This document shows positions 23,711 to 35,730 of a DNA stretch of 64,000 nt, piece by piece. Each line of letters starts with the position of its first letter. Within the stretch, counting starts at the first letter, position 1. Source of the DNA: Lineolata rhizophorae (lineage: Eukaryota; Ascomycota; Dothideomycetes; Lineolatales; Lineolataceae); NCBI GenBank assembly GCA_010093515.1, contig MU001687.1, forward strand, positions 134,070-198,069, written 5' to 3'. A program made the position numbers and the translations under genes. The notes beneath the pieces are model-generated. The model did no database searches. It had not been told where the DNA came from and worked only from the letters and a program-made list of their open reading frames with translations.

Positions 23711-24516
23711 GGGCGTACATGACGCGTTAATTCTGGCGTTTATCTTTTTGTTATTCTTGCATTTTACCCGGTTATGAGCGTTCTATCGTACGCCGAGGGG
23801 CGATCCTACTCCGAGGTTCGCTCTTTTTTGGATTTCGCATGACGTTCAAGATTTTGTGTCTCAGGGTTAGGCATTGATCCTGGACTAGGGGTTGTGGCAC
23901 TTTGCGGGAAAAAAGGGAGAGCGAGGCATCAAGGCGCAGATATCCTTCTTGGCGTTCGATTTTGATATCCCATTCTTCAAAGTAGCTGCATGCGTTAACG
24001 CGTGCTTCAATTCCGAGGCACGTATTCCCGATTTGGAGCAACCTTCGGGGTGAAGACTCCATCATTTGTCCATGAAACATCTTCCATGTCAGTGTGTTCC
24101 GCAGTGTCTCTATAGAATGATACATGCAGCACTTACATCTACAGAGTACATCAAAGTTCAAGTCTAGAAAGTGGTTCCAAACCTCTGTGTCGACATAATT
24201 TTCACTTGGATAATACGTGCATTCTAAAAGGTACGAATAAAATACAGAATTACAGTCAACGCTCTTCTCTAAACCCAAAAGGTCTTGCTAGAAGTCGCTA
24301 TGAATACTAGGCTTAGATTGTACACCCGGCCCTAGGCTGCGTACACTGTCCTCGGCTGCGTATTCTTCCCTGTACTGTGCGCTCTCTCCTATTCTAAAGG
24401 GGGAGCGAAACGAGACCCGGGCCAACGAGCGCCAAAGCAGCTCATGCACAATAGAATACACTAATGCGGCGTGAAAGAATAAGCGCGATTGGGTAGCTAG
24501 TGGCTACGTTCACGTG
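23711..24516. other. Intergenic with one doubtful minus-strand ORF
   Basis: A 168-codon open frame on minus (23772-24278) starts with a non-ATG codon. It reads as a Cys/His-containing polypeptide (VLCRCKCCMYHSIETL, then CLGIEARVNACSYFEEWDIK) without a family I know. In sequence of this moderate GC content a frame this long is slightly notable, but I cannot support it as a gene. Confidence 0.3.
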
Positions 24517-24586
24517 ATGACGCGTTTTCCGGCTCCGCGCGGCGCGTGCTCTACCGAAGCCCACTCACCAACACTCAGACACGCGT
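24511..24586 (+). promoter_or_regulatory. Two MCB-like ACGCGT boxes and a CACGTG box before RAD54
   Basis: ACGCGT occurs at 24520-24525 and 24581-24586, with CACGTG at 24511-24516. ACGCGT is the MluI cell-cycle box bound by MBF-type factors, which drive G1/S and repair genes in yeasts (established). Position immediately before the RAD54 main exon makes regulation plausible (inference). Confidence 0.45.
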
Positions 24587-27239
24587 TGTTCGCCATCCCC
24601 GGTCTGCCGGAACGCCCTCAGATGTACGCAAAGTCCCATTGATATCCAGCAAATGATGACTATTCCATTCCGCTCACAACTCTTAGGCATCGTGCAAGGA
24701 CTATCGCTACCTCCGACGGGTCCGATAGCCGATCGAGTGTTGGGGGGTTGGCCGCGAGACTGTACGGTGGCTCGCCGACCTCGGCCGACCGTCTCGTGCG
24801 TCCCTTCAAATGCCCCGGCTCAGCGGCGCCCAGGCGGTCGTCGGAAAAGCCGGCGCGAAAGCGACGCAAAGTCAACTACACGGGCGCGGATGGCGACGCC
24901 GAGGATAGCGACAAGCCGTATACCAACGACGACCGCCTGGCGCTCGCCACGCGCGACGTCAACCGCTTCCCCGTCTTCAGGCCCAAGGACAAGGACACGG
25001 CGTTCCGGCGCCAGTTCTCGGTGCCGCTGGTGAACAAGGAGAACGGCGCGTACGATGCTACGCGGCCACCGCCGCTGCTCGGGATGCGCCAAGGCGCCAC
25101 GTTTGTGGCGAAGCCGTTGCACGATCCCAGCGGGGAGTTTGCCATCGTGCTTTACGATCCCACTGTGGACGACAAGCCGCCGGAAGAGCAGAAGGAGGAT
25201 GCAACGAATGAGCCTGGGCCCGCACCAAAGCTGGACGAACCTTTGGAGCACAAGAGTCTGGCGGACATTCTGGGGCTCAAGAAAAAGGTTCAGGGTGAGC
25301 GTAAAAGGGTACCTGTAGTAATCGATCCCAGGCTGGCCAAGGTGCTTCGTCCGCACCAGGTTGAGGGCGTCAAGTTTCTGTACCGGGCGACGACTGGAAT
25401 GATCGATGAGAAGGCAAATGGATGCATCATGGCGGATGAGATGGGACTTGGAAAGACTCTGCAATGCATTGCGCTTATGTGGACCCTCTTAAGGCAGTCG
25501 CCCGATGCTGGGAAGTCGACGATCCAGAAGTGTGTTATTGCGTGTCCGTCAAGCCTCGTGAGGAATTGGGCGAACGAGCTAGGTAAGACGCCCGTCTAAA
25601 AGGGCCCCCTACTTGTAATAGATGCTAACGGACCGTAGTAAAATGGCTTGGCAAAGATGCAATAACCCCATTTGCTGTCGATGGTAAAGCCTCCAAGGAC
25701 GAGTTTGTCACTCAAATGAGGCAGTGGGCCATTGCAAGTGGCCGGGCTGTGGTGCGTCCCGTACTGATCATCTCTTATGAGACGTTGCGCTTGAACGTGG
25801 AGGAGTTGCGAGGTACACCAATTGGATTGCTGCTCTGTGACGAGGGCCACCGCTTAAAAAACGGCGAAAGCCAGACATTTACAGCACTCGACAGCCTCAA
25901 CGTCCAGCGACGTGTCATTCTTTCCGGAACGCCGATTCAAAATGACCTCTCTGAGTACTTCTCATTGCTAAACTTTGCCAACCCGAACTATCTCGGTACC
26001 CGGAACGACTTCCGAAAGAAGTACGAGCTACCGATCCTGCGCGGCCGTGATGCTGCAGGCACGGATGCAGATCGCAAGCGCGGAGACGAGTGTTTGTCGG
26101 AGCTTCTCAATCTCGTCAATAAATTCATTATCCGACGGACCAACGATATTTTATCAAAGTACTTGCCAATCAAGTACGAGCACGTCGTCTTCTGCAACCT
26201 CGGGCCCTTCCAGAAAGATCTCTACCAACATTTCCTTCAGTCACCAGAAATCAAGAGTCTCCTCCGTGGCAAGGGAAGCCAGCCTCTTAAGGCGATTGGG
26301 ATGCTCAAAAAGTTGTGCAATCATCCAGACCTCTTGGATCTTCCGTCTGACTTACCGGGTTCGGAGGAGTTCTTCCCTGAAGACTTTGTGCCGAAGGACG
26401 CGAGAGGTCGCGACCGTGACGTTAAGCCATGGTATTCAGGCAAGATGATGGTACTGGATAGAATGCTCGCACGTATTCGCGCGGATACGAACGACAAAAT
26501 CGTTCTCATCAGCAACTACACCCAAACGTTGGATATATTTGATAGATTGTGTCGCTCACGTGGCTACGGTTGTCTTCGACTTGATGGGACAATGACTGTC
26601 AACAAGCGTCAAAAACTTGTTGACAGATTCAACGATCCCGACGGCCAAGAGTTTGTCTTCCTCCTCAGCAGCAAAGCTGGAGGGTGTGGTTTGAACCTGA
26701 TTGGCGCTAACCGTCTCGTTCTTTTTGATCCTGGTATGTTTCAAAGGTACTCTTCTCCTCGCAACGAATGCTGACAATGGATTGAAGATTGGAACCCTGC
26801 TGCAGACCAGCAAGCGCTTGCTCGAGTTTGGCGCGACGGCCAAAAGAAGGATTGTTTTGTCTACCGCTTCATTGCCACAGGAACCATTGAAGAGAAGATT
26901 TTCCAGCGCCAGTCCCACAAGCAGTCGCTCTCGTACTGCGTCGTCGACTCCGCCGAAGACGTCGAGAGACATTTCAGCCTCGATTCTCTCCGGGAGCTCT
27001 TCGAATACCGGCCCAACACGACCAGCGACACGCATGACACGTTCAAATGTAAGCGATGCAAGCCGGATGGCCGGCAGCACATCAAAGCATCGGCGATGTT
27101 GTACGGAGACACGAGCACCTGGAACCATTTTGTTAATGAGGGGGAGAAGGGCCCGCTCAATGTCATCCAGGACCTTCTATTGCGGCAGGAAACCGCGGAC
27201 AAAGCCGTTAGTGCTGTGTTTCAGTACATTAGCCATTAG
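24517..27239 (+). CDS. rad54: RAD54 DNA-repair translocase (SNF2 family), about 854 aa
   Basis: Well-supported exons: (24650)-25582, 25639-26733 and 26788-27239; introns are 56 bp (branch GATGCTAACG) and 54 bp (branch TGCTGAC). The product matches eukaryotic Rad54: VRPFKCPGS and KPARKRRKV near the start, then helicase motif I ADEMGLGKT, motif II CDEGHR, motif III SGTPIQND, IRRTNDILSKYLP, ISNYTQTLDIF and SSKAGGCGLNLIGANRLVLFD, with a C-terminal KCKRC. Rad54 remodels chromatin and stimulates Rad51 strand exchange in homologous recombination. The 5' end is uncertain. The main frame reads back to 24643 without an ATG and meets a stop at 24640-24642. One workable model begins at ATG 24517 and removes a 48 bp intron (24602-24649, weak donor GTCTGC, acceptor ATCCAG). 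The downstream ATGs at 24653 and 24656 are not in the Rad54 frame. Confidence 0.93.
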
Positions 27240-27970
27240 ACATTTGGCGGAGATGACGAGCATTGCTATATACGTCTCGGACGCTCAGCTGAGCTGGACG
27301 TGCCATTCATTTTGTGGGTCCTTGAGCAAAGAGTTCTTCTGGTTTGGGTACAGGATGAGCTTAGTCATATCAAAGTTAGGATAAGTATAGACTAGAACGA
27401 TAGAGTTTTGAAAACTACTGGGCCGAATAAGAAGAAATAATGGTCTTAACATCAACGAAGTCTGCTGGAAGTGAACAAGCTTTATTTGCACTATTTGAAC
27501 GCCTTGCCAACGTACAGTATCTCTGAATCCGATAAGTCTCCTGCCATCAATTAAACGAATGTAGATTGACTGGGGCGTTCCAAAGCGAAGGAAAGAGCGC
27601 AAATTGTTTGAGCGCTTGATTAGCATTAAATATTTCAACCTCTATTGCGCATTACCATGGCCTTTAATGCTTAGCTTATCACGACGATCAGACTTGCGGA
27701 ACTTAATAATACAACACTCTGTTCGTACAATGAGCTATCCTACAACCCACCAGAGCAGCAGAACTATACCCACTTCCCATAGAGAGCCTCCAGACGCCAG
27801 ACCATGGGGTATCGTCCTGAGTGCGCTTCCAGTGCTCTAAGCACGATTCCGAAACTAAAGTTACAAATATCCATACAGACTCCGCCCATGCTCCCATGCA
27901 ATCCAGGCAGCCAAGAGAAGCTCACTTGATGCCTCGCCCGTGAATCCCATCCTTAAATCCCGCACCGGCA
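27240..27970. other. Intergenic between convergent genes
   Basis: Both flanking genes (RAD54 and the PCI protein) end here, so this is 3' untranslated and terminator sequence. It is fairly AT-rich. No further gene is visible. Confidence 0.55.
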
Positions 27971-29952
27971 TTAAGAAAAGAAGTTCGTACCGGCGCCACG
28001 ACCCATTCCCATGCCCTGACTACCAGTGGGCGCGCCAAAACCGACATGTGACCCCAAGAGGCCCTCGCGACGCCAGCCCGGCACCTCCTCGCGCTCATCA
28101 AACCCAGCGGGCGCAAGGATGCTGGCTGGCGGGGGGAAGCCGGCTGCCAGCGGGTTACCCTTGCGCTTGGAGCCGACGATGGCGAAGCGGCGTAGGTTGC
28201 GCGAGATGAAGCCGTTGAGGAGCCCCTGATCGATAAGGGCAGAAATGACGGCCTCTGCCTCAAAAATATCCGGGAGAGGATAGTCGGACTCGGGCTCATC
28301 ATAGCCACTAAAGATAGCGCTAGCGCCGATGCCATGGTTTATAAAGGCGGCGGCTGCTTTGCCGTCCCAGGTCGCCCCCTCTTCACGTTTATCTTCGGTT
28401 CCGGCCTCGTCGTCGTCATCGCAGTCCTCCCACTCGCTGTCGTTGTCGTCTGATTCGAGGCCTTCGAAATCTGGGTCCTCGTATGCTTGCGCCTGGACTT
28501 CCTCTTGGACATTTTCCGCCGCGAAGCTGGGTCCGTTCTCAATCAAACCAGCCGGGACCCAATTCGGCATAAGTGCCTTCATTTCGAGCCAGCGCAGTGC
28601 CTGCAGATAGTACTGCAGGTCAAGCGTAGCTGCCTTGCGCTTCTCGACGTTGCCTTCCTGCCCTGCTACGACGTAGGTGCGGCGTGCGAGCGAGCGCAAG
28701 ACGAGCACTTCACAACGGTTGCGCAGCTGTAGCAGGACGCGGCGGCGAAAGAGGAATTGGACGCGCTCGTGGTTTTCTTTAACTAGCTGTAGATTTGAGG
28801 TATTTTCGCTCGATGGGGTCGCGAGGAGGTTCAAATCCAACAGCTTCCGGAAGGACGCCAAGTCGCCTCGAACGATGGCGCGGGTCACGGGAAAGAAAAG
28901 CTCGCGCAGCCCGGCAGCCTCCGGCAGGTTATACAGGTTCTCGGAGGGGAAGCGACCAAGAGGGAGATTGGCGCTAATCAAGTAGACTAGCATAGAATGG
29001 CGCTGGCTGACGAAGCGCGGTGGAGTCAGGTCAAACGCGTGCTGGAGCGCGGCAGCCGAACGGCGAAAATGATTGTTCTGGTACATGAAGCGACCCAGGT
29101 AGTACAGGTACGTTGCCTGTTCTGGCTTCGGGTACGCAGACAACAGCGGCGATTGGTTGTAAATGTTCGAGAAGATTTGCTCCACGTTGCGTGTTTTCTT
29201 GCACTGGAAGAGAATCTTGAGGCAGAGGTTTGCAAGAGTATAGATCCCTGCCTTCTTGCCATCAGGCTTGCCATCGCGGAGCCCAGACGGGTTCGCAGTG
29301 CGGTCGTTGAGGCAAGTCACGAATGCGGTGCGCACGATGTTGGCCGCGCGCTCCGGGAGCGTCTCGGCGCCGCCTTCCTCGCCTCCAGCAGAGCGCTGCA
29401 CTAGGTGCGCGATTAGGTGCGGCTGCCTGTCGAGGCCGATCGCGAGGCGCGCGAGGACGCGAGAGTAGGCGATGACGGTCGGCAAGACCACAATGCCGAG
29501 CGTCGGGTGTGCGAGTGCGCTAATGCACTTTCTATGGTAGTTGGCAAGGAGTGTCCTATGGTTAACTGAAGGACTTTTCTACTCATAGGAATTGAAAGGG
29601 TGATCATAACATACTGCACGAGCTCGCTGAGGAGATTGTACGTATCGAGCAAGTTCTCGACGTTGACGTCGCGGAGGAAGGTTAGGTACTGGACCATGAA
29701 CTTGATGAACATGGTCCAGGTCGCGCCATCGGCGCCCTCTTGAGCTTCGGCCAAGATGAAGGCACATTTGTCCTCAAGGAAAGCCTCTTTACCGAGCGGG
29801 TACTCTTGGTGTAGCTCGGTGATCATCTGGTTGTAGAGAGCGCCGTAAGGCGGCTCGATGATCAGGTAGTCTTGGAGCTGCGCTCCATCGCGGCGGCTCA
29901 CGATCGCGGCGATTTCGCCGAGGAACTGGTCAAGGGTAGGGGTAGGAGACAT
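27971..29952 (-). CDS. PCI-domain protein of the Thp1/PCID2-CSN12 family, 632 aa, 2 exons
   Basis: Exon 1 is 29615-29952 (MSPTPTLDQFLGEIAAIV onward) and exon 2 is 27971-29531; the 83 bp intron has donor GTATGT and acceptor CCATAG. Diagnostic blocks are FIKFMVQYLTFLRDVNVENL, YLYYLGRFMYQNNHFRRSAAAL and LVYLISANLPLGRFPS, followed by the winged-helix part AEAVISALIDQGLLNGFIS. These match the PCI family that includes TREX-2 subunit Thp1/PCID2 and CSN12. The former joins Sac3 in mRNA export and transcription-coupled repair; the latter pairs with Thp3 (established). I cannot decide between them by eye. An acidic insert (DFEGLESDDNDSEWED and following D/E run) interrupts the region before the winged helix, and the C-terminal tail is Gly-rich. 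It is longer than the roughly 400-450 residues usual for the family. Confidence 0.8.
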
Positions 29953-31227
29953 TTCGAAGTAGGTGAGAGTAAGGAATTAAAGAGTGCAGAATGAGGGAGG
30001 AGAAGGTAAGTTGGGGGTTGCGGTAGAGAGAGACAAAGGTGGTGGAGGTAGGAAGAGTCTAGATGGGGTGGCGAGTTTTGAAATACAATTGTGCGGACAA
30101 AGGCGGTGAAGGGCTAGGCAGAATTCCATTTCATGGTGCTCGCGGGGCGGGAAAGAGCCGAGGGCGGGCCTCAGTTTTTTTGTTTGTTGCGGGAAGGGAC
30201 GATGGAGGTGAAGTGCCTTGAGGCAGCTGCGATGTGGTCCGTGCGTACTATTGTGGAAGCCTGCTCGGCGCATTCCTTGAAATCACAACACCTCGACTCT
30301 CAGCATTGCTCACGTTGTAAGTACGCACTTTGTAGACAGCGACCGGGTTTTAAGACATTGGGAGCCCCACAATACAGCTCTAGACTTTTCACACATCTTT
30401 GGTATCTGTCCCTGGCAGGCTGCCACCTGTTCCGCATGGACCCATAGAAACTTGCTAGCAGCTTAAGTAATATGTAGATGGGATTATCACCTGTCCTAAA
30501 CCGATCATTCACTAAGTGAAGACCGTAGACAATATAGACGAGCCTTAATAGCATGAATTTTTCAAAATAAGTAGAGTTCTTAGAGCACGCAGCGTGTGCG
30601 TCTGTAAATTGGCATATTCCTCTTAAACCATGTATCAAGAAGCCGACCGCGGGAATACTCTTCGGAATAGTTGCCTTCATGATAAGCTAAAACGCCGAAA
30701 GATTCGAATGAGGCCTATTTTGTACAATGAATCGGCGTAAAACCGGAACGTTACTAGGACTTCTGAGGAAACTCATTACCGGCTGTGTATTGACCAGAGC
30801 TACTTAGTCCACTAAGAAGGAACCGACCCATATCCAACACCGTATTAAACTCTCCTACTACGTCTCAAATTGGCCCAAGTCCGCAGTGTGCATAACACCA
30901 TGACACAGAATTCAGGCCCTGAGTTCGAAGAGCCCGGCAAACGATCAGAAGGAATCATTGCGCCATCAACGCCACTTCTCTCCAAGCGATTCGCGCCAAA
31001 GTAGTTCGAATGGGGCATCCTTGACACTTTTCATACGTATTGCGGTCACACCGTCGACATAGGAGCACAGCATGGCTTCTCTCAGGGTATCGACGAGAGA
31101 CGCTGCCTCAGCCTTGTCCAGCCGACGAACACTCCCGACACCTCATCCCCATCCCACCTCCTCGACCTTCTCTCTCTACGTCCCCATCCATCGCATCGCA
31201 CCTCATCCCTTCTCCACAACCACTCCC
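29953..31227. other. Intergenic, no gene seen
   Basis: This holds the PCI gene promoter (right of 29952) and the 3' region of the CYSTM-like gene. A pyrimidine-rich stretch on plus lies at about 31140-31230. Open frames are short and unrecognised. Confidence 0.5.
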
Positions 31228-31692
31228 TTAAAACAAAAAGTCGAGACAGCAGCAACACGCCAAACCGGCCAGCAACCCCGCGCAGATCCCGCCGCCAGCC
31301 CCACCACCTCCTCTCCTATCGTCATAGTATCCTTGCGGCGGCCCCGGCTGGTACTGCATCGGCGGCGGGCCGTATCCGGGCTGCCCGTAGGGCCCCGGCT
31401 GCTGGTAGGGCCCGGGGCTGCCGCCGTAGTACTCGGGTTGCATGGGCGGCTGGCCGGGCGCCGGGGAGCCGCCGTAGTAGGGCGCCACAGGTCCTGGTGC
31501 GGGAGAGGGCGAGCCGCCGTAGTAGGGGCCCGCGTCGTAATGGGCGGCGGGTGGAGGCTGAGGATAGCCCGGAGGCGGGCCCGTGTAGTTGTCCTGAGGT
31601 GCAGAGGGGAAAGGGGTTAGCAGGCTGTGGCGCAACGGCGCGGAACTTGGAGAGGGGTCGGGTGGCGGGGAACAACGTACTTTGTTGGACAT
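31228..31692 (-). CDS. Pro/Gly/Tyr-rich small protein with Cys-rich C-terminal membrane tail (CYSTM-like), 125 aa
   Basis: Exon 1 (31681-31692) encodes only MSNK. Exon 2 (31228-31593) follows an 87 bp intron with donor GTACGT and acceptor ACCTCAG. The body is repeats of the type YYGGSP, PGPY and GYPQPP, low in charge. The end reads GGGICAGLLAGLACCCCLDF, a short hydrophobic segment with four adjacent cysteines. This matches the Cys-rich transmembrane module of small stress-related tail-anchored proteins in fungi and plants (established for the family; role in stress tolerance by association). The cysteines may be palmitoylated or bind metal (inference). Without the intron the frame would insert an unrelated Ser/Pro-rich stretch. 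The gene is read against a longer but domain-free plus-strand frame. Confidence 0.8.
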   Translation of the reverse strand: MSNKVRCSPPPDPSPSSAPLRHSLLTPFPSAPQDNYTGPPPGYPQPPPAAHYDAGPYYGGSPSPAPGPVAPYYGGSPAPGQPPMQPEYYGGSPGPYQQPGPYGQPGYGPPPMQYQPGPPQGYYDDRRGGGGAGGGICAGLLAGLACCCCLDFLF

Positions 31693-34365
31693 CGCCGATA
31701 GATAAGGCGGGTTTAAGGGCCTTGGTGGTTATGTAGATTGAATAAAGTGACTGCGGCGGTGGAGGCTCGGTCGGTGCAAGGAGACGTGGTGTTGCGGGGA
31801 TGTCTCGCGTTGGAGCGGGCAGGACTTGGCGGATGCGCCTGCTGCTACTGTGGCGCTTTGGATGGATCAAAGAGAGACCGGTCCCGGCGTCGCGCGTCGC
31901 CGGCAAGAAAGGCGAGACTCCAGATGAAATAGCGACAATGGAAAGGCAAAGACGAAGACGTCAGGTGGCTGTGATGATGCTGATGGGATATCTATTAAAG
32001 AGTAGGTAGGAAGGACGAAAAGCGAAATCTGGTACTTATAGAGTATGAGAAGGGTGGAGGCGAAACGCCTTGTGTGGATGGGTCGAAGGGCTGGGCGTTG
32101 AGGCGCAGCAATGCATGTGCGCGTCGCGCGTTACCAAAGCCGACCTATCCGCGACTGATTGGAGCTGCCGCCCACTACATCCTTCACCGGCCCAAAGTCC
32201 TCTTAGCCACCGGCCGAGTCTCGCGCTTCCTTTAGTAGCCGAAAGGCGTACTCGACGTCTTGGACTTGGCCTATAACCTTGTGAGCCTTGCTCGGCGGTA
32301 CCAACTAGGCGGCACTGCACTTAAAGCGCCAAGGTTGGATTATTGAGTAAATCCCTATCTGCAGAGGGAGCCGGTTGGCCACTTAGTGTCATATTCCTTT
32401 CTGTCCGTGCCGTACGAACATCCATTCTCTGGAAAGTTGCTATATGTAAATGGATGCGAAGTTTCATATTTTGCGCGTACTGCGTCCGTCGTTCTGCACG
32501 CTATAATGTCGCTGGGTTGGGCAAACTCAATTAGCATTGCGTAAGTCCTAGCAACTTTATTTGCAGATAGACATTGTATAATAGTAGTTTTTCTTGATGC
32601 TTGATGGGCTTTCTCAACTAGTCAATGCAGATATCTCGTGGTCTCGCCAGCTGCCTCATTCCAACCTCGATTCTACCCGTCAATGTCCTTTTTAGCCTCC
32701 CCCAGTCTCCCGATATTTCTTTGTGATGTATCCGTAAATCTTGCGTACGTCTCGTCGGCCGATTGAATATAATCAGTGCCGAGTGCCACGGAGTGTGCAG
32801 CGTAGTCGCGTCAAACAGAGTTGAATTGTGAGGTGCAGACGGAAGTATAGAGCTCCGCCTGCGAACTATTTACCGGCGGCACCGAAATCACGTGTACATG
32901 CTGCTACATTCACTTGCGGGCCTCTGCTACTTTCGGCGATAACTGCAACTTGCGGGATGATCACTTCATGACGCACCGAGGAGGCATGTTCATGGCCGGT
33001 CGATTTTCAACACTAGAAGATTACTTTCGACGTCTCCTTTAATGCCCCGTCGTACTTTATTAGATTGGAACCCATGTAGAAGGAGCTTCTGTCAGACATA
33101 GCGGTTCCTGTTTAATCGCGCTAAATTTGCAATGCACTAGAACTGTGCATGGCCTCCTGCTCTTGCACGCTGGGGGAAACATGCAAGGCCAAGGGCTATG
33201 TCTGGCTTAGGTATGGAAACACGATTAGGGCTATCGGTGGTGAGATCACTAGGAGCGTTAGACAGCGCAATGAGGATCGGAACCTATGGGAAGGCTGGGC
33301 CAGGCGGAGGGGAAGGCTGGGTCTGAAGCTCGGCTGTTGGTGTATTAGATTCGGGAAGGACTGGAAGGGGACACTCGGAGCCGAGTATATCCTCAAAGGA
33401 GGGCGGGCTTGGCCTTAGTTCAGATATCCAAGCTACGGCCAAGTTAGCTATGCCTCAAAAGCAGAGCCAGCACACCTACGCTTTTCGGATGCACTCAGCT
33501 TCAGAATGTTCGGTCACAGCTCTTGCATGGGTTCTACAAGACCCGTTAATAGACAACTTTTCCACTGGCCTTCTCGATCGCAGTCCTTCGCCATCGGCCT
33601 TGATTTTTTAACAGTGCTTTTCCGCGAGCTCTCCAATCTTGTTTTCGACAGTCGACGCGTTAGGTACACCATGACAAGGCGAGGCTTGCCCAATTTCCTA
33701 TAGCATTAGTACTCCGAATATGTACTTAAGTAGATCCTCTACGTCCGGGGGAGGTTTTGGAAAGTGGTCCACAAAAATGCTTCGCATCGGCCATGTTCCC
33801 CGATTGATATTAAGTGCGGGTTTTCTTGGTTGCGCTCTGAGACCGCTATCGCCGGTAAACTAGCTTCGACGCTCTCCTCTGACCGCTGTTGGACGAGGTA
33901 ACACCCAACGTTTGCGGGGGAGCCATCTCTAGCTCGCTATCGCAATTACTTGCCCACTGTTCGATGGAACTTTCCAAGTCCTTAGGCGCAGATAAGTGCG
34001 AGGAAAGTGCTTAAAGAATCTTGGGCGTCAGAGGTAGCGTCCGTGACGTTCGTGATATATTACTAGGCAGGCAGCAGCAGCAGCTGTCGGATGGAATGGC
34101 TTGCAGCGCTTTGGGGACGGAGGACCGCTGTGTGTCTCTTCGAGATTGGGGTAAGAAAGCGCTTGCTTCATGTCGCACTTGAAGAATGCGTGAGCTGAGA
34201 ACGGAGATGGTTGTTTGTTTTGGCCAATACGCGAAGACTAGCGGGCGCGGGGTACGTAGAACCATCGCCATAAATAACGACCGCTACAGGCTCCGTTCAT
34301 ACCCTCGCTAATATATGTAATAGAACTCTGTTCATGATACCCTACTACATTGCTAATAATATATA
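31693..34365. other. Gene-poor AT-leaning region
   Basis: No convincing gene. The longest ATG-started plus frame (33149-33418, 89 codons, MASCSCTLGETCKAKGYVW) has no known domain and may be chance. The right part, from about 32500, becomes AT-rich and leads into the transposon. Confidence 0.45.
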
Positions 34366-34393
34366 GTGTTAGTGGCACGCTAAACAGGGGCTA
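34366..34393 (+). repeat. Left terminal inverted repeat of the Tc1/mariner element
   Basis: 28 bp starting GTGTTAGTGGCACGC, directly after a TA. It pairs imperfectly with 35731-35758. Confidence 0.7.
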
Positions 34394-34629
34394 TACCCGC
34401 TAGCTTGATCTTAAAAGCGATAGCTCTACTCCGTAGAATCTTCCCATACCATAGTTTACTATAGGGAGTACGTAAGTATATAATATACTATTCACGTGAC
34501 TATGTAATCCATATTTCTACGCTCATACGATTCTCTTCCTTTCTACACGCACATACACGCGCGCACACCCACGCACAAAAGCGCTTTCTCTCTCTCTTCT
34601 GTGTAGCTCGCTCTCTTCGCTAGCACTCC

Positions 34630-35212
34630 ATGATGTCAAACACTCCTACGACCCAACAATCCATAGCGCCACAGACCGCTACGACGCAGCGCTCCAAACG
34701 GCCATGTCTCGCACGTGACCAGCGTCTCCAGTGCCTTACGCTCAGGTCAGTCGGCTGGACGTACGGGGCGATCGCTCAACATCTTGGCATTTCACACCGC
34801 CAAGTCCAAACCGCCTGCTCTACGGACGACCCAACTCCTAAAAAGCGCTCAGGGAGGCCGCGTGTTCTTTCAGAAGCTCAAGTCGACCAATTGGAAGAAT
34901 ACGTCCGTGCATCACGAGAAAATCGCCTTTTATCCTATTCTCAGCTTGCGACTGGTCCCTTTGCGCACTGGAATGTATCCGCATCAGCTATCCAAAGGGC
35001 GCTACTACGACGCGGCTATAAACGAGATGTTGCGCAGGAAAAACCTTGTCTCTCTGAGGAAAACAAGGCAAAGCGGCTGCAGTAGGCCGTTGAGCATGTC
35101 AGTTGGACTAGAGATGAATGGATAGAGGTCCTTGGGACAGATCAGACGTGGGTTACTGGAGCTTGGGATCGGAGAAGCTATGCTACCCGCCGGAAGGATA
35201 AAGTAATTTGAT
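34630..35212 (+). pseudogene. Tc1/mariner transposase, interrupted
   Basis: ATG at 34630 opens a 151-codon frame. It carries the paired-type helix-turn-helix region (RDQRLQCLTLRSVGWTYGAI, GRPRVLSEAQVDQLEEYV). An in-frame TAG ends it, after which the same frame continues to about 35212 with WTRDEWIEVLGTDQTWV, the start of the DDE/D catalytic domain. Later catalytic blocks can be glimpsed in several frames (RRGWLFWGC-like near 35240) but are not continuous. Length and order fit the family; the gene is dead in this copy. Confidence 0.75.
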
Positions 35213-35730
35213 TCAACCTGTATCGCTGATAAGAGTCTAAAGCGACGAGGGTGGTTGTTCTGGGGCTGTCTCTCTGGTAGAGTATGGGGGTCTTGACTCT
35301 GACTATTATCTGAAAGACCTACTATAAGCGAGTGTTCCTGTCATTGGCAGGTTGCTACGGTTGAATCCAGGTCTTAAATTAATATAAGACAGAGCTCCTG
35401 ACGATGTAGATAGATATACCCTTAAGAACTCTACCAACACGGTATTCACCTTATATTTTGGGCTTCTTCCTCTCCTGATTTCAATCCTATTAAACAGTTT
35501 GGAAACTCGATAAAAGATTCCATTTAGGGGGAAGTATGGTAATACACGTAGGTAACTCTCTTATAGTCAACTGCGGTGGGCTATTTGTGAGACGTATGGT
35601 GTAAGTACTCAAGAGTAGCTACTAGAGCTACTCGATGCGATAAAGCAGCCCTGCAAAGATATAACTACGGCCTTGGGCGGTTATACAAAATGGTAATATC
35701 CAGTTATATCCAGATCTAGTTTGATAGCTT

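Noticed and set aside
31072-31620. Plus-strand frame opposite the CYSTM-like gene
   Set aside because: It reads the reverse of Pro/Gly/Tyr repeats; the minus model has a clean intron and a recognisable Cys-rich membrane tail.
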